64,000 nucleotides of DNA from Nematostella vectensis (lineage: Eukaryota; Cnidaria; Anthozoa; Actiniaria; Edwardsiidae). Of this stretch, positions 36,619-48,400 are shown piece by piece. The notes below the pieces were generated by a model, which was given only the letters and a program-made list of their open reading frames with translations, ran no database searches and was not told the origin of the DNA. Position numbers and translations under genes: made by a program. The stretch is from NCBI RefSeq assembly GCF_932526225.1, contig NC_064047.1:310001-374000 (forward strand), in the 5' to 3' direction. Position 1 is the first letter of the stretch; every line of letters begins with the position of its first letter.

Positions 36619-39600
36619 TTAAAGTGAAATAAAGCTTTACTTAGTCAGCGCAGACAGTATTGCTGATTTTGTCAATATTCTATGCGATTTTACGACCCCC
36701 TTCCCCCTTACGTCTTTAATTGCATTTTTGATTTTCTAATGGATATTTAGGCCGGTATGTAGGTTAATAAGCTTCACAAAGAAAAAGAGAATCGCCAAAT
36801 CCCACTTTATTTATTTTTATTAGTTTTATGATTTTTACATGATATCAAAACAACGGTTCCCAGAACAACGTCTTTTTTCTTCCCTAATTTGATGTCCTGT
36901 ACACAATAAAAGATAATGCGCCCGTGTGTTACGATGCTACGCGCCGACATAGGCAGCCCCCAAGGGACCCAAGACGCCCAAATAGACCTGTATTTTGCTT
37001 CATCCTATATCTCGGCGAGCTGTGCGTGGCGTAACCGTATTATAGACCTGGGATCCTGGTTATTGTCCTCCCCATTAATGCGCGGGTCGGAATACCTTGC
37101 AAGAGTGTTGTACAGCATATTCGCCGGAAATATCGATGCTTGGGGCCTTCGGGTTCTTTACAGCCTTCCGTAAAAGCCTTGTGCTGCCATACCGATTGGG
37201 TAATCCGTATGTATGGTTTCCTTTTTGTTCTTCAGGCCGGGTTCGAACCCAGGCCAATGGCATTAAAAAAAATTATTTTTCAATTCTATTTTCTTACTTT
37301 GTGCTAAGCCCCCTCAATCCTGCATAGTTTTGCGTAAAAATAAAAATAAAAACAGATGAAAAAAGGGAAGCATACATAGAATGCTTAATTGGTGCAGGGG
37401 TATTAAGGAAATCTAGATTTCTTATTTCCATAATGCCAACAAAAGCAGAGGGGAGGGGCACTCTCTTAATACAATATTGCAGTTGTTACCTATTATTGAA
37501 TAAGTTGGTAACATGTCTTTGTTTATCAAACAAGGTCTATTTTTATACAAGCAAACTCGAGGAAGAGTGTTAAAAGAAAAGGTGAGTGTTAATGTTAAAA
37601 GACAAAAAAAATTATCTGATTAGGAAACTACTGTAGATTCCTTTGCACCTAGATAATAACAAAAATCATTTTGTTTGTTATTTAGGATGAAAGAGACAAG
37701 GTCTACGAGGTCAATCAGAAGTATTTATTAATCTTCTCAATTATACAAGTAGTAAATGATATTTTTAAAAAAACTACTGTAATTTAGTAAGTATAAGTAA
37801 GTAAATCCTAAAACATGTATAACGTACAACACACTAGATATTCCATGGCTATTGACTGTTTTCCACTCACGTGTTTACATTTTTAACAAGTATACAACTT
37901 CATTCTGGTACATCTTGTGGTGACTGTGCCATTTTCAGGGCCACACTCAAAGCACCTGTGCACCCCATCCACCTAAGGGCATCAACTGCACAGGTGTTCA
38001 TCATGAATGAGGGAAAAGACAGGAAAAGGTTCCGCATCACCATGTTTTCATGGGCCCCCATGATTCCGAGTTGGGTGTGGCCACTCTGGATGTTGATATG
38101 TCAACCTCACAGCCGCATGAAAGAAATGCCTAATATCGAATGCCCTACAGTGAGTGTTTTGCAGTCAAGATGGTTTCTGTTAGAAGATAAAATTTTTCTA
38201 AATAATTGTAATCATAGCTATGGTCACACTATACATAGAACTGTAAATGAAAAAAAAGGTAAGAAAGAAAAATAAATATATATTTGCAGTCAAAATACAG
38301 AATTGCATGATAATCTTCAATATATTGAATAAAAGACTGCAAAACCAACATCTGTTGTACTAGTTTCTTAGTTGCTTGGCTAGTTTGAGCTGAATCCCCC
38401 CCCCAAAAAAAAATAAAGCAAACTCAAAATAAAACAAAAACAACAGAGACCCACCACCACCTATTTTGATTTGTTTACAGCAATTTAAAGGGGCAGTGTC
38501 GTGGTAATAGCTTTGCAATAACTCTATGTCCCTGATACAATGAATTTCAGTGAAATTCTAATACTGACTTATGAGCTTTTGGTACATATGGGAGACTTAA
38601 ATTCAAAGAAAATGACCACAAACTGTCAATAAACATAGTTTTTAATAAAATATTATATTATGTCAACAAGGTATTGACAGCTTTAAAAAAAGGTCAACTG
38701 TTTGTAGCTAAATAAAAAGCTAAGCTTACAATAAACACTGACTAGAGACATGTGCAGTACCATGGCGCTGCACCTTTAAAGTGAAATAAAGCTTTACTTA
38801 GTCAGCGCAGACAGTATTGCTGATTTTGTCAATATTCTATGCGATTTTACGACCCCCTTCCCCCTTACGTCTTTAATTGCATTTTTGATTTTCTAATGGA
38901 TATTTAGGCCGGTATGTAGGTTAATAAGCTTCACAAAGAAAAAGAGAATCGCCAAATCCCACTTTATTTATTTTTATTAGTTTTATGATTTTTACATGAT
39001 ATCAAAACAACGGTTCCCAGAACAACGTCTTTTTTCTTCCCTAATTTGATGTCCTGTACACAATAAAAGACAATGCGCCCGTGTGTTACGATGCTACGCG
39101 CCGACATAGGCAGCCCCCAAGGGACCCAAGACGCCCAAATAGACCTCTATTTTTTGTCATCTACAATCTCGGCGAGCTGTGCGTGGCGTAACCGTATTAT
39201 AGACCTGGGATCCTGGTTATTGTCCTCCCCATTAATGCGCGGGTTGGGATAACCTTGCAAGAGTGTTGTACAGCATATTCGCCGGAAATATCGATGCTTG
39301 GGGCCTTCGGGTTCTTTACAGCCTTCCGTAAAAGCCTTGTGCTGCCATACCGATTGGGTAATCCGTATGTATGGTTTCCTTTTTGTTCTTCAGGCCGGGT
39401 TCGAACCCAGGCCAATGGCATTAAAAAAATTTATTTTTCAATTCTATTTTCTTACTTTGTGCTAAGCCCCCTCAATCCTGCATAGTTTTGCGTAAAAATA
39501 AAAAATAAAAACAGATGAAAAAAGGGAAGCATACATAGAATGCTTAATTGGTGCAGGGGTATTAAGGAAATCTAGATTTCTTATATCCATAATGCCAACA

Positions 39601-42600
39601 AAAGCAGAGGGGAGGGGCACTCTTAATACAATATTGCAGTTGTTACCTATTATTGAATAAGTTGGTAACATGTCTTTGTTTATCAAACAAGGTCTATTTT
39701 TATACAAGCAAACTCGAGGAAGAGTGTTAAAAGAAAAGGTGAGTGTTAATGTTAAAAGACAAAAAAAATTATCTGATTAGGAAACTACTGTAGATTCCTT
39801 TGCACCTAGATAATAACAAAAATCATTTTGTTTGTTATTTAGGATGAAAGAGACAAGGTCTACGAGGTCAATCAGAAGTATTTATTACTCTTCTCAATTA
39901 TACAAGTAGTAAATGATATTTTTAAAAAAACTACTGTAATTTAGTAAGTATAAGTAAGTAAATCCTAAAACATGTATAACGTACAACACACTAGATATTC
40001 CATGGCTATTGACTGTTTTCCACTCACATGTTTTTACATTTTTAACAAGTATACAACTTCATTCTGGTACATCTTGTGGTGACTGTGCCATCTTCAGGGC
40101 CACACTCAAAGCACCTGTGCACCCCATCCACCTAAGGGCATCAACTGCACAGGTGTTCCTCATGAATGAGGGAAAAGACAGGAAAAGGTTCCCCATCACC
40201 ATGTTTTCATGGGCCCCCATGATTCCGAGTTGGGTGTGGCCCCTCTGGATGTTGATATGTCAACCTCACAGCCGCATGAAAGAAATGCCTAATATCGAAT
40301 GCCCTACAGTGAGTGTTTTGCAGTCAAGATGGTTTCTGTTAGAAGGTAAAAATTTTTCTAAATAATTGTAATCATAGCTATGGTCACACTATACATAGAA
40401 CTGTAAATGAAAAGAAAGATAAGAAAGAAAAATAAATATATATTTGCAGTCAAACTACAGAATTGCATGATAATCTTCAATATATTGAATAAAAGACTGC
40501 AAAACCAACATCTGTTGTACTAGTTTCTTAGTTGCTTGGCTAGTTTGAGCTGAATCCCCCCCCCCAAAAAAAAAAAATAATAAAGCAAACTCAAAATAAA
40601 ACGAAAACAACAGAGACCCACCACCACCTATTTTGATTTGTTTACAGCCCCTTAAAGGGGCAGTGTCGTGGTAATAGCTTTGCAATAGCTCTATGTCCCT
40701 GATACAATGAATTTCAGTGAAATTCTAATACTGACTTATGAGCTTTTGGTACATATGGGAGACTTAAATTCAAAAGAATTACCACAAACTGTCAATAAAC
40801 ATAGTTTTCAATAAAATATTATATTATTTCAACAAGGTATTGACAGCTTTAAAAAAAGGTCAACTGTTTGTAGCTAAATAAAAAGCTAATCTTACAATAA
40901 ACACTGACTCGAGACATGTGCAGTACCATGGCGCTGCACCTTTAAAGTGAAATAAAGCTTTACTTAGTCAGCGCAGACGGTATTGCTGATTTTGTCAATA
41001 TTCTATGCGATTTTACGACCCCCTTCCCCCTTACGTCTTTAATTGCATTTTTGATTTTTTAATGGATATTTAGGCCGGTATGTAGGATAATAAGCTTCAC
41101 AAAGAAAAAGAGAATCGCCCAATTCCCACTTTTTTTTATTTGTTTTATGATTTTTACATTAAATCAAAACAACGGTTCCCAGAACAACGTCTTTTTTCTT
41201 CCCTAATTTGATGTCCTGTACACAATAAAAGACAATGCGCCCGTGCGTTACGATGCCACGCGCCGACATAGGCAGCCCCCAAGGGACCCAAGACGCTCAA
41301 ATAGACCTGTATTTTTTTTTTCATCTTATATCTCGGCGAGCTGTGCGTGGCGTAACCGTATTATAGGCCTGGGATCCTGGTTATTGTCCTCCCCATTAAT
41401 GCGCGGGTCGGAAGACCTTGCAAGAGTGTTGTACATCATATTCGCCGGAAATATCGGTGCTTGGGGCCTTCGGGTTCTTTACAGCCTTCCGTAAAAGCCT
41501 TGTGCTGCCATACCGATTGGGTAATCCGTATGTATGGTTTCCTTTTTGTTCTTCAGGCCGGGTTCGAACCCAGGCAAATGGCATTAATTTTTTTTTTTTC
41601 AATTCTGTTTTCTTACTTAGTGCTAAGCCCTCTCAATTCTGCATAGTTTTGCGCAAAAAAATAAAAAAAGAAAAGAAAAAACAGACCAAAAAAAGAGAAG
41701 CATACATAGAATGCTTCAATTGGTGGAGAGAATAAGAGGGGTATTAAGGAAATCTAGATTTCTTATTACCATAATGCCAACAAAAGCAGAGGGGAGGGGC
41801 ACTCTCTTAATACAATATTGGAGATGTTACCTATTATTGAATAAGTTGGTAACATGTCTTTGTTTATCAAACAAGGTCTATTTGTGAGACAAGCAAACTG
41901 GAGGAAGAGTGTAGAAAGAACAGGTGAGTGTTAAAAGACAAAAAAATATCTGATAAGAAAAGTACTGTAGATTCTTTTGTACCTAGATAATAACAAACAT
42001 TATTTTGTTTGTTATTTAGGAGGGAAGAGATAAGCTCTACGAGTTCAATGAGAAGTATGTATTACTCTTTTCAATTATACAAGTAGTAAATAATATTTTT
42101 CAAAAACAACTGTAATTTAGTATGTACAAGTAAGTAAATCCTAAAACTTGTATAACGTACAACACACTAGAAATTCCATGGCTATTTTCCACTGTTTTCC
42201 ACTCACATGTTTTTACATTTTTAACAAGTATACAACTTCATTCTGGTACATCTTGTGGTGAATGTGCCATCTTCAGGGCCACACCCAAAGCACCTGTGCA
42301 CCCCGTCCACCTAAGGGCATCAACTGCACAGGTGTTCCTTGTGAATGAGGGTGAAGGCAGGGAAAGGTTCTGCATCACCATGTTTTCATGGGCCCCCATG
42401 ATTCCGAGTTGGGTGTGGCCCCTCTGGATGTTGACATGTCAACCTCGCAGCCGCATGAAAGAAATGCCTAATATCGAATGCCCTACAGTGAGTGTTTTGC
42501 AGTCAAGATGGTTTCTGTTAGAAGGTAATTTTTTTTCTAAATAATTCTAATCATAGCTATGGTCACACTGTATATATAGAACTGTAAATGAAAAGAAAGA

Positions 42601-42744
42601 TAAGAAAGAAAAATAAATATATATTTGCAGTCAAACTACAGAATTGCATGATAATCTTCAATATATTGAATAAAAGACTGCAAAACCAACATCTGTTGTA
42701 CTAGTTGCTTGGCTATTTTGAGCTGAATCCCCTCAAAAAAAAAA

Positions 42745-43415
42745 AAAAACTTGATTCCTTAGATGCTAACGCAGAGCATAGTGCGAGATAGAAGGACCAT
42801 TTTTTCCCGAGTATAATCTTTTATTTTCCCGATTGTAACTTTTTGGAAGTTACACTCGGAGAAAATTTCTGGAGTGTTACCTTTTGGAGGTTACACTCGG
42901 GAAAAATTTCCCGAATGTAACCCTTATCATTTTTCCCGATTGTAACCTTCAGTCAGATGGTGACTTTGCTTGGGATAGTTTACGATACCAATAGTATAAA
43001 AAGTAATTTTAGTTACTTGTCGCTCCAGCAATTCAACGTTAGTCTAGCGTTGCGGACACTTGACTATGAACGAAGCCACTCGGGTTTGATTCCCACTGAT
43101 AGTGCATTTGTTTTCTTTAATTTTTTAAATAATATTAATAATTACTTATACTGTTCTTGGTGTGTCATGACAACTAACTAAAAAAAAACATGTATAACGA
43201 CATTTTTATGTACTCTCAGCGTCTTTGTTATGTTCGTGCTTTGTTCAGTATTCTGTATATATTTTATGCACACAAGAAAATAACTAGATTCCTGACATAA
43301 CTTGATTCCTTAGATTTTAAAGAAGAGCATAGCGCGCGATAGAAGGACCTTTCTTTCCCGAGTATAATCTTTTATTTTCCTTATTGTAATCTTTTGGAAG
43401 TTTTTCTAGTCAAAG
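42745..43415. repeat. Diverged S1 copy, about 1.2 units
   Basis: The stretch follows the S1 order (tagatgctaacgcagagcat, then cgagtataat, gattgtaac, agtcagatggtgactttgc, the tRNA-like module, then gttcttggtgtgtcatgac) but differs at many positions. The unit length, about 551 bp between the two agagcatag landmarks, matches the short S1 form. It fades out near 43415. It appears older than the main array and may resemble the founding monomer. Confidence 0.9.
43040..43118 (+). promoter_or_regulatory. tRNA-like module with consensus A box in the diverged S1 copy
   Basis: TAGTCTAGCG at 43040-43049 fits the Pol III A-box pattern TRGYYYARYG completely. GGTTTGATTCC at 43083-43093 differs from the B box by one base. 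T-rich terminator-like sequence starts near 43108. In the main S1 array the same A box reads tagtctttcg. This supports descent of S1 from a tRNA-derived, Pol III-transcribed element. Confidence 0.55.
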
Positions 43416-43579
43416 TTTTTCTAGTCAAACAAGTGAGAATGAGTTATTTCTTTAATTTCATCTGCAATGCGCTACAAACATCAAAAGACCTACTGTAACG
43501 GACTAGAGCAATAGACAAATTTCCGGCGAAATTTGACAGACTTTGTTTGCACATGTAAATGTAAATTAGCTACTCTTTG

Positions 43580-44335
43580 TGCCAGGTGCTAGCCTCACCT
43601 TGTGCCAGGTGCCTCACTGAGGCTAGCACATGGCACAAGGTGAGGCTAGCACCTGGCACAAGGTGAGGCTAGCACCTGGCACAAGGTGAGGCTAGCACCA
43701 GGCACAAGGTGAGGCTAGCACCAGGCACAAGGTGAGGATAGCACCAGGCACAAGGTGAGGCTAGCACATGGCACAAGGTGAGGCTAGCACCAGGCACAAG
43801 GTGAGGCTAGCACCTGGCACAAGGTGAGGCTAGCACCTGGCACAAGGTGAGGCTAGCACCTGGCACAAGGTGAGGCTAGCACCTGGCACAAGGTGAGGCT
43901 AGCACCTGGCACAAGGTGAGGATAGCACCAGGCACAAGGTGAGGCTAGCACCTGGCACAAGGTGAGGCTAGCACCAGACACAAGGTGAGGCCAGCACCTG
44001 GCACAAGGTGAGGCCAGCACCTGGCACAAGGTGAGGCAAGCACCTGGCACAAGGTGAGGCTAGCACATGGCACAAGGTGAGGCTAGCACCTGGCACAAGG
44101 TGAGGCCAGCACACGGCACAAGGTGAGGCCAGCACCAGGCACAAGGTGAGGCAAGCACCAGGCACAAGGTGAGGCTAGCACCTGGCACAAGGTGAGGCCA
44201 GCACACGGCACAAGGTGAGGCTAGCACCTGGCACAAGGTGAGGCCAGCACACGGCACAAGGTGAGGCTAGCACATGGCACAAGGTGAGGCCAGCACCTGG
44301 CACAAGGTGAGGCCAGCACACGGCTAGCACAATCA
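43580..44335. repeat. 23-bp minisatellite, about 32 copies
   Basis: The unit is ctagcacctggcacaaggtg plus agg, with recurring variants (accaggcac, acatggcac, acacggcac, gtgaggcc for gtgaggct). Since 23 is not a multiple of three, all frames cycle through the same words, producing open frames on the minus strand that are artefacts. I see no function. Confidence 0.95.
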
Positions 44336-44376
44336 AATGTGAACTTCCCGAAAAGGTACAAAAGAAACTACACCCT

Positions 44377-44725
44377 CAGGCCCGTACCAAGGATTTTTCT
44401 CGGGGGGGGGGGGGGAGGGGGAAATCCGGAAAAGTGTAACTTATTTATCCGGGGAAGGGGGGGGGGGGGGGGGGGATGAGTTCTCTGACAAAAAAATCTG
44501 ACCACCCCGAAAAGTATAAAGAGGGATTTTTTTAATGCCTTTGCAGTATCTCCACGGGACGTTTATTGACGGGTTTGGCTACATACTAGAGTGATGTAGC
44601 TTATGCTTTATAGTTTTGTCTACAAATAGCACGTCTATTGAGAACCGAAAGTGGCCTTCGGCCGTTGTGGGGGGAGGGGGGGTGCGCGTTCGCATCCCCT
44701 GCATCCCCCCCTGGGTACGGGCCTG
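44377..44725. mobile_element. MITE-like element with CAGGCCCGTACC ends
   Basis: The left end CAGGCCCGTACC and the right end GGTACGGGCCTG are exact inverted repeats. A 5-bp direct repeat, accct, flanks it (44372-44376 and 44726-44730). Inside are two very long G-runs (44402-44421 and 44451-44475) and no coding capacity. It is non-autonomous; the superfamily is not determined. Confidence 0.75.
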
Positions 44726-44769
44726 ACCCTTATAAACGACAACCTTATGCAGATACAGATGAGATGTTA

Positions 44770-44908
44770 AAGTGGTTTTCAAAATCCCGTGAAATACTAT
44801 TTAGTTTATTTAGTACTAATACACTGTAATGTCTGTTATCTTTTGTTCTGGCTTGAATATTACACTTTAACAATTACATTTTGTTTCACGGGATTTTGAA
44901 AACCACTC
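44770..44908. mobile_element. Small fold-back element
   Basis: The word gtggttttcaaaatcccgtg (from 44772) returns as its reverse complement ending at 44906, a near-perfect 23-bp inverted repeat enclosing about 90 AT-rich bases. It is probably a short MITE remnant. It is non-coding. Confidence 0.6.
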
Positions 44909-44944
44909 TAATTCATTTACTACATGGATACTGCGTTAACCTAC

Positions 44945-45330
44945 TATTTATCATGTGACCCTATGAATATAACGTGAGCCTATGAATATCATGTGAGCCT
45001 ATGAATATCACGTGAGCCCTATGAATATCACGTGAGCCTATGAATATCACTTGACCCTTTTAATATCACGTTACCCTATGAATATCACGTGACCCTATGA
45101 ATATAACGTGAGCCTATGAATATCACATGAGCCTATGAATATCACGTGACCCTATGAATATCACTTGACCCTTTTAATATTACGTGAGCCTATGAATATC
45201 AGGTGACTCTATGAATATCACGTGAGCCTAGGAATATCACGTGAGCTTAGGAATATCAAGTGACCCTCTAAACATAACGTGACCCTACGAATACCACGTG
45301 ACCCTATGAATATCACGTGACCATACGATT
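44945..45330. repeat. ~19-bp minisatellite rich in CACGTG E-boxes
   Basis: About 20 copies of ctatgaatatcacgtgagc and variants. Several copies contain the palindrome CACGTG, the core site of bHLH factors such as USF and Myc; others have drifted (aacgtg, atgtga, cttgac). It begins about 90 bases beyond the stop codon of the transporter gene, in its 3' UTR or downstream flank. Regulatory use is possible but unsupported beyond the motif. Confidence 0.9.
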
Positions 45331-45419
45331 TACAGAAAACCACTCGAAGATCGCGTCACTGATTAAACTACAAAAAAAATCATTATACTTGATAGAAAAT
45401 CAATGACCATATTTGGAGA

Positions 45420-48400
45420 TCAAGGCGACAGCAGAGGCTGTCTGTCGCCACCAGACCCCTCGGTGGGCTGGTTGCCCGCTGTATCCTCTGGGGGAGAGTT
45501 GATGCGCCCAATATCCAACTGCTAAGAAAAACATAGTATATGATACTGAGGTCACACTAGTACCGTAACATGTTTACTTCTTGGTTTTTCATACTTACAG
45601 ATCCTCGACTCGGCCTTGGTTCACTGGTCACATGACGAGTTGGACTAGCATGCTGGTGTCCGTGCTCTTCGGAAGATTTCATTCGTTTGTAGCGTGCACG
45701 TGCAATGGAGATCTGGTTCTGTACATGCGGTCTTATCTGACGCACATCTGTCTCATCCCAAATGTCTTCTTGGATCAGTTGTTCTAGAACGTCCTCAAGG
45801 GTGATAATACCAAGGGTGCGCTGTGGTGTAAAGAATGTGTTAGGAAACGTCCTTAAGGGTGATCATGAAAAGGGTGTGGGGTATAGAATGTGTTAGGGAA
45901 CGTCCTTAAGGGTGATAATGACAAGGGTGTGGGGTAGAGAATGTGTTAGGGAACGTCCTTAAGGGTGATAATGTCAAGGGTGTGGGGCAGAATGTGTTAG
46001 GGAACGTTCTTAAGGGTGATAATGCCAAGGGTGTGGGGTAGAAAATGTGTTAGGGAACGTCCTTAAGGGTGATAATGTCAAGGGTGTGGGGTACAGAATG
46101 TGTTAGGGAACGTTCTTAAGGGTGATAATGCCAAGGGTGTGGGGTAGAAAATGTGTTAGGGAACGTCCTTAAGGGTGATAATGACAAGGGTGTGGGGTAC
46201 AGAATGTGTTAGGGAACGTTCTTAAGGGTGTTAATGCCAAGGGTGTGGGGTACAGAATGTGTTAGGGAACGTCCTTAAGGGTGATAATGCCAAGGGTGTG
46301 GGGTACAGAATGTGTTAGGGAACGTCCTTAAGGGTGATAATGTCAAGGGTGTGGGGTACAGAATGTGTTAGGGAACGTCCTTAAGGGTGATAATGTCAAG
46401 GGTGTGGGGTACAGAATGTGTTAGGGAACGTTCTTAAGGGTGATAATGCCAAGGGTGTGGGGTACAGAATGTGTTAGGGAACGTCCTTAAGGGTGATAAT
46501 GCCAAGGGTGTGGGGTAGAGAATGTGTTAGGGGACGTCCTTAAGGGTGATAATGCCAAGGGTGTGGGGTACAGAATGTGTTAGAGAACGTCCTTAAGGGT
46601 GATAATGCCAAGGGTGTGGGGTAGAGAATGTGTTAGGGAACGTCCTTAAGGGTGATAATGCCAAGGGTGTGGGGTACAGAATGTGTTAGGGAACGTTCTT
46701 AAGGGTGTTAATGCCAAGGGTGTGGGGTACAGAATGTGTTAGGGAACGTTCTTAAGGGTGTTAATGTCAAGGGTGTGGGGTACAGAATATGTTAGGGAAC
46801 GTTCTTAAGGGTGTTAATGTCAAGGGTGTGGGGTACAGTATGTGTTAGGGAACGTTATTAAGGGTGTTAATGTCAAGGGTGTGGGGTACAGAATGTGTTA
46901 GGGAACGTTCTTAAGGGTGATAATGTCAAGGGTGTGGGGTACAGAATGTGTTAGGGAACGTCCTTAAGGGTGATAATGCCAAGGGTGTGGGGTAGAAAAT
47001 GTGTTAGGGAACGTCCTTAAGGGTGATAATGACAAGGGTGTGGGGTACAGAATGTGTTAGGGAACGTCCTTAAGGGTGATAATGTCAAGGGTGTGGGGTA
47101 GAGAATGTGTTAGGGAACGTTCTTAAGGGTGTTAATGCCAAGGGTGTGGGGTACAGAATGTGTTAGGGAACGTCCTTAAGGGTGATAATGACAAGGGTGT
47201 GGGGTACAGAATGTGTTAGGGAACGTTCTTAAGGGTGTTAATGCCAAGGGTGTGGGGTACAGAATGTGTTAGGGAACGTCCTTAAGGGTGTTAATGCCAA
47301 GGGTGTGGGGTACAGAATGTGTTAGGGAACGTCCTTAAGGGTGATAATGCCAAGGGTGTGGGGTACAGAATGTGTTAGGGAACGTTCTTAAGGGTGTTAA
47401 TGTCAAGGGTGTGGGGTACAGAATATGTTAGGGAACGTCCTTAAGGGTGATAATGCCAAGGGTGTGGGGTACAGAATGTGTTAGGGAACGTCCTTAAGGG
47501 TGATAATGACAAGGGTGTGGGGTACAGAATGTGTTAGGGAACGTTCTTAAGGGTGTTAATGCCAAGGGTGTGGGGTACAGAATGTGTTAGGGAACGTCCT
47601 TAAGGGTGATAATGCCAAGGGTGTGGGGTACAGAATGTGTTAGGGAACGTTCTTAAGGGTGTTAATGTCAAGGGTGTGGGGTAGAGAATGTGTTAGGGAA
47701 CGGGGGGGTGGGGGCTGACGGGAGTAGAGTGTGAGGAAGAGGCATATCATACCTTCCCGATAACATCCCCTACTGCCTTGCCATAGACAACACACATATG
47801 ACCTGCCAAGAAACAACACCAGGCATTTGTGGACAATTAGAAAAGGTAATATACACAATTAGCCAAAAGCGAAAAGAGATCAAATTAGTGCTTTGAAAAT
47901 TGTCGGGTGGTGGCAAGAGGTTCTGCTTTAAAAAAAACGTTTTTTTGGCTCATTTAGGCACCGCACCTTATTATTGTTTTCTGGATATCTGGATGGCTTT
48001 TATCCCTGGGTGATGCAAGCATATTTCAGCTCACATAAATAAAAAGCTACATGAGTGTTGTCATGAAGGAACATCATTTACATCACTGGCTTGAACTAAA
48101 AAACCAGTCCAGTTCTCTGTACCGCAGGCAAAACGTTTATGCAAGGATCTGTCTATATTTAAAAAAATATGGTGTCAAAGCAAAGAAATACATACTTTTC
48201 CCAGTTTGTGTCCATATTTAAATACAGAACGGCGTCTGAACGAACAACACATACTTTTCCCAGTTTGGAATTTATCCAGCAGCTCAAACAAAGGCTCGTC
48301 CACATGTGAGGCCAAGAGAGAGCCATCGCGGGGACGATATACGCCGCGTACTAGAGTAGCATCTTTAGGATCCAGGCGAATTAGGGACTTGACCAAAATC

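Larger units (their letters stand above)
35578..42744. repeat. Satellite array S2, ~2.16-kb units (three full, one partial)
   Basis: The landmark catcttgtggtgactgtg or a near match recurs near 35751, 37910, 40070 and 42250, giving a period of about 2160-2180 bp. Units 1-3 are nearly identical; the fourth is partial and more diverged. Each unit has a B-box-like ggttcgaaccc, a C-run next to an A-run, a TTAA-flanked MITE, and an AT-rich spacer. Recurrent frames (for example around 35799-36047 and 37871-38275) vary in length between units and have no recognisable domain, so I do not call genes here. The array interrupts the virus-like replication gene on its left and meets a diverged S1 copy on its right. 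Confidence 0.93.

Noticed and set aside
37871-38275. 134-aa open frame in S2
   Set aside because: Its length differs between otherwise near-identical units and no domain or start conservation supports it.
43853-44257. Cysteine/leucine-rich repetitive open frames on the minus strand
   Set aside because: They are read-throughs of a 23-bp minisatellite whose three frames all stay open.
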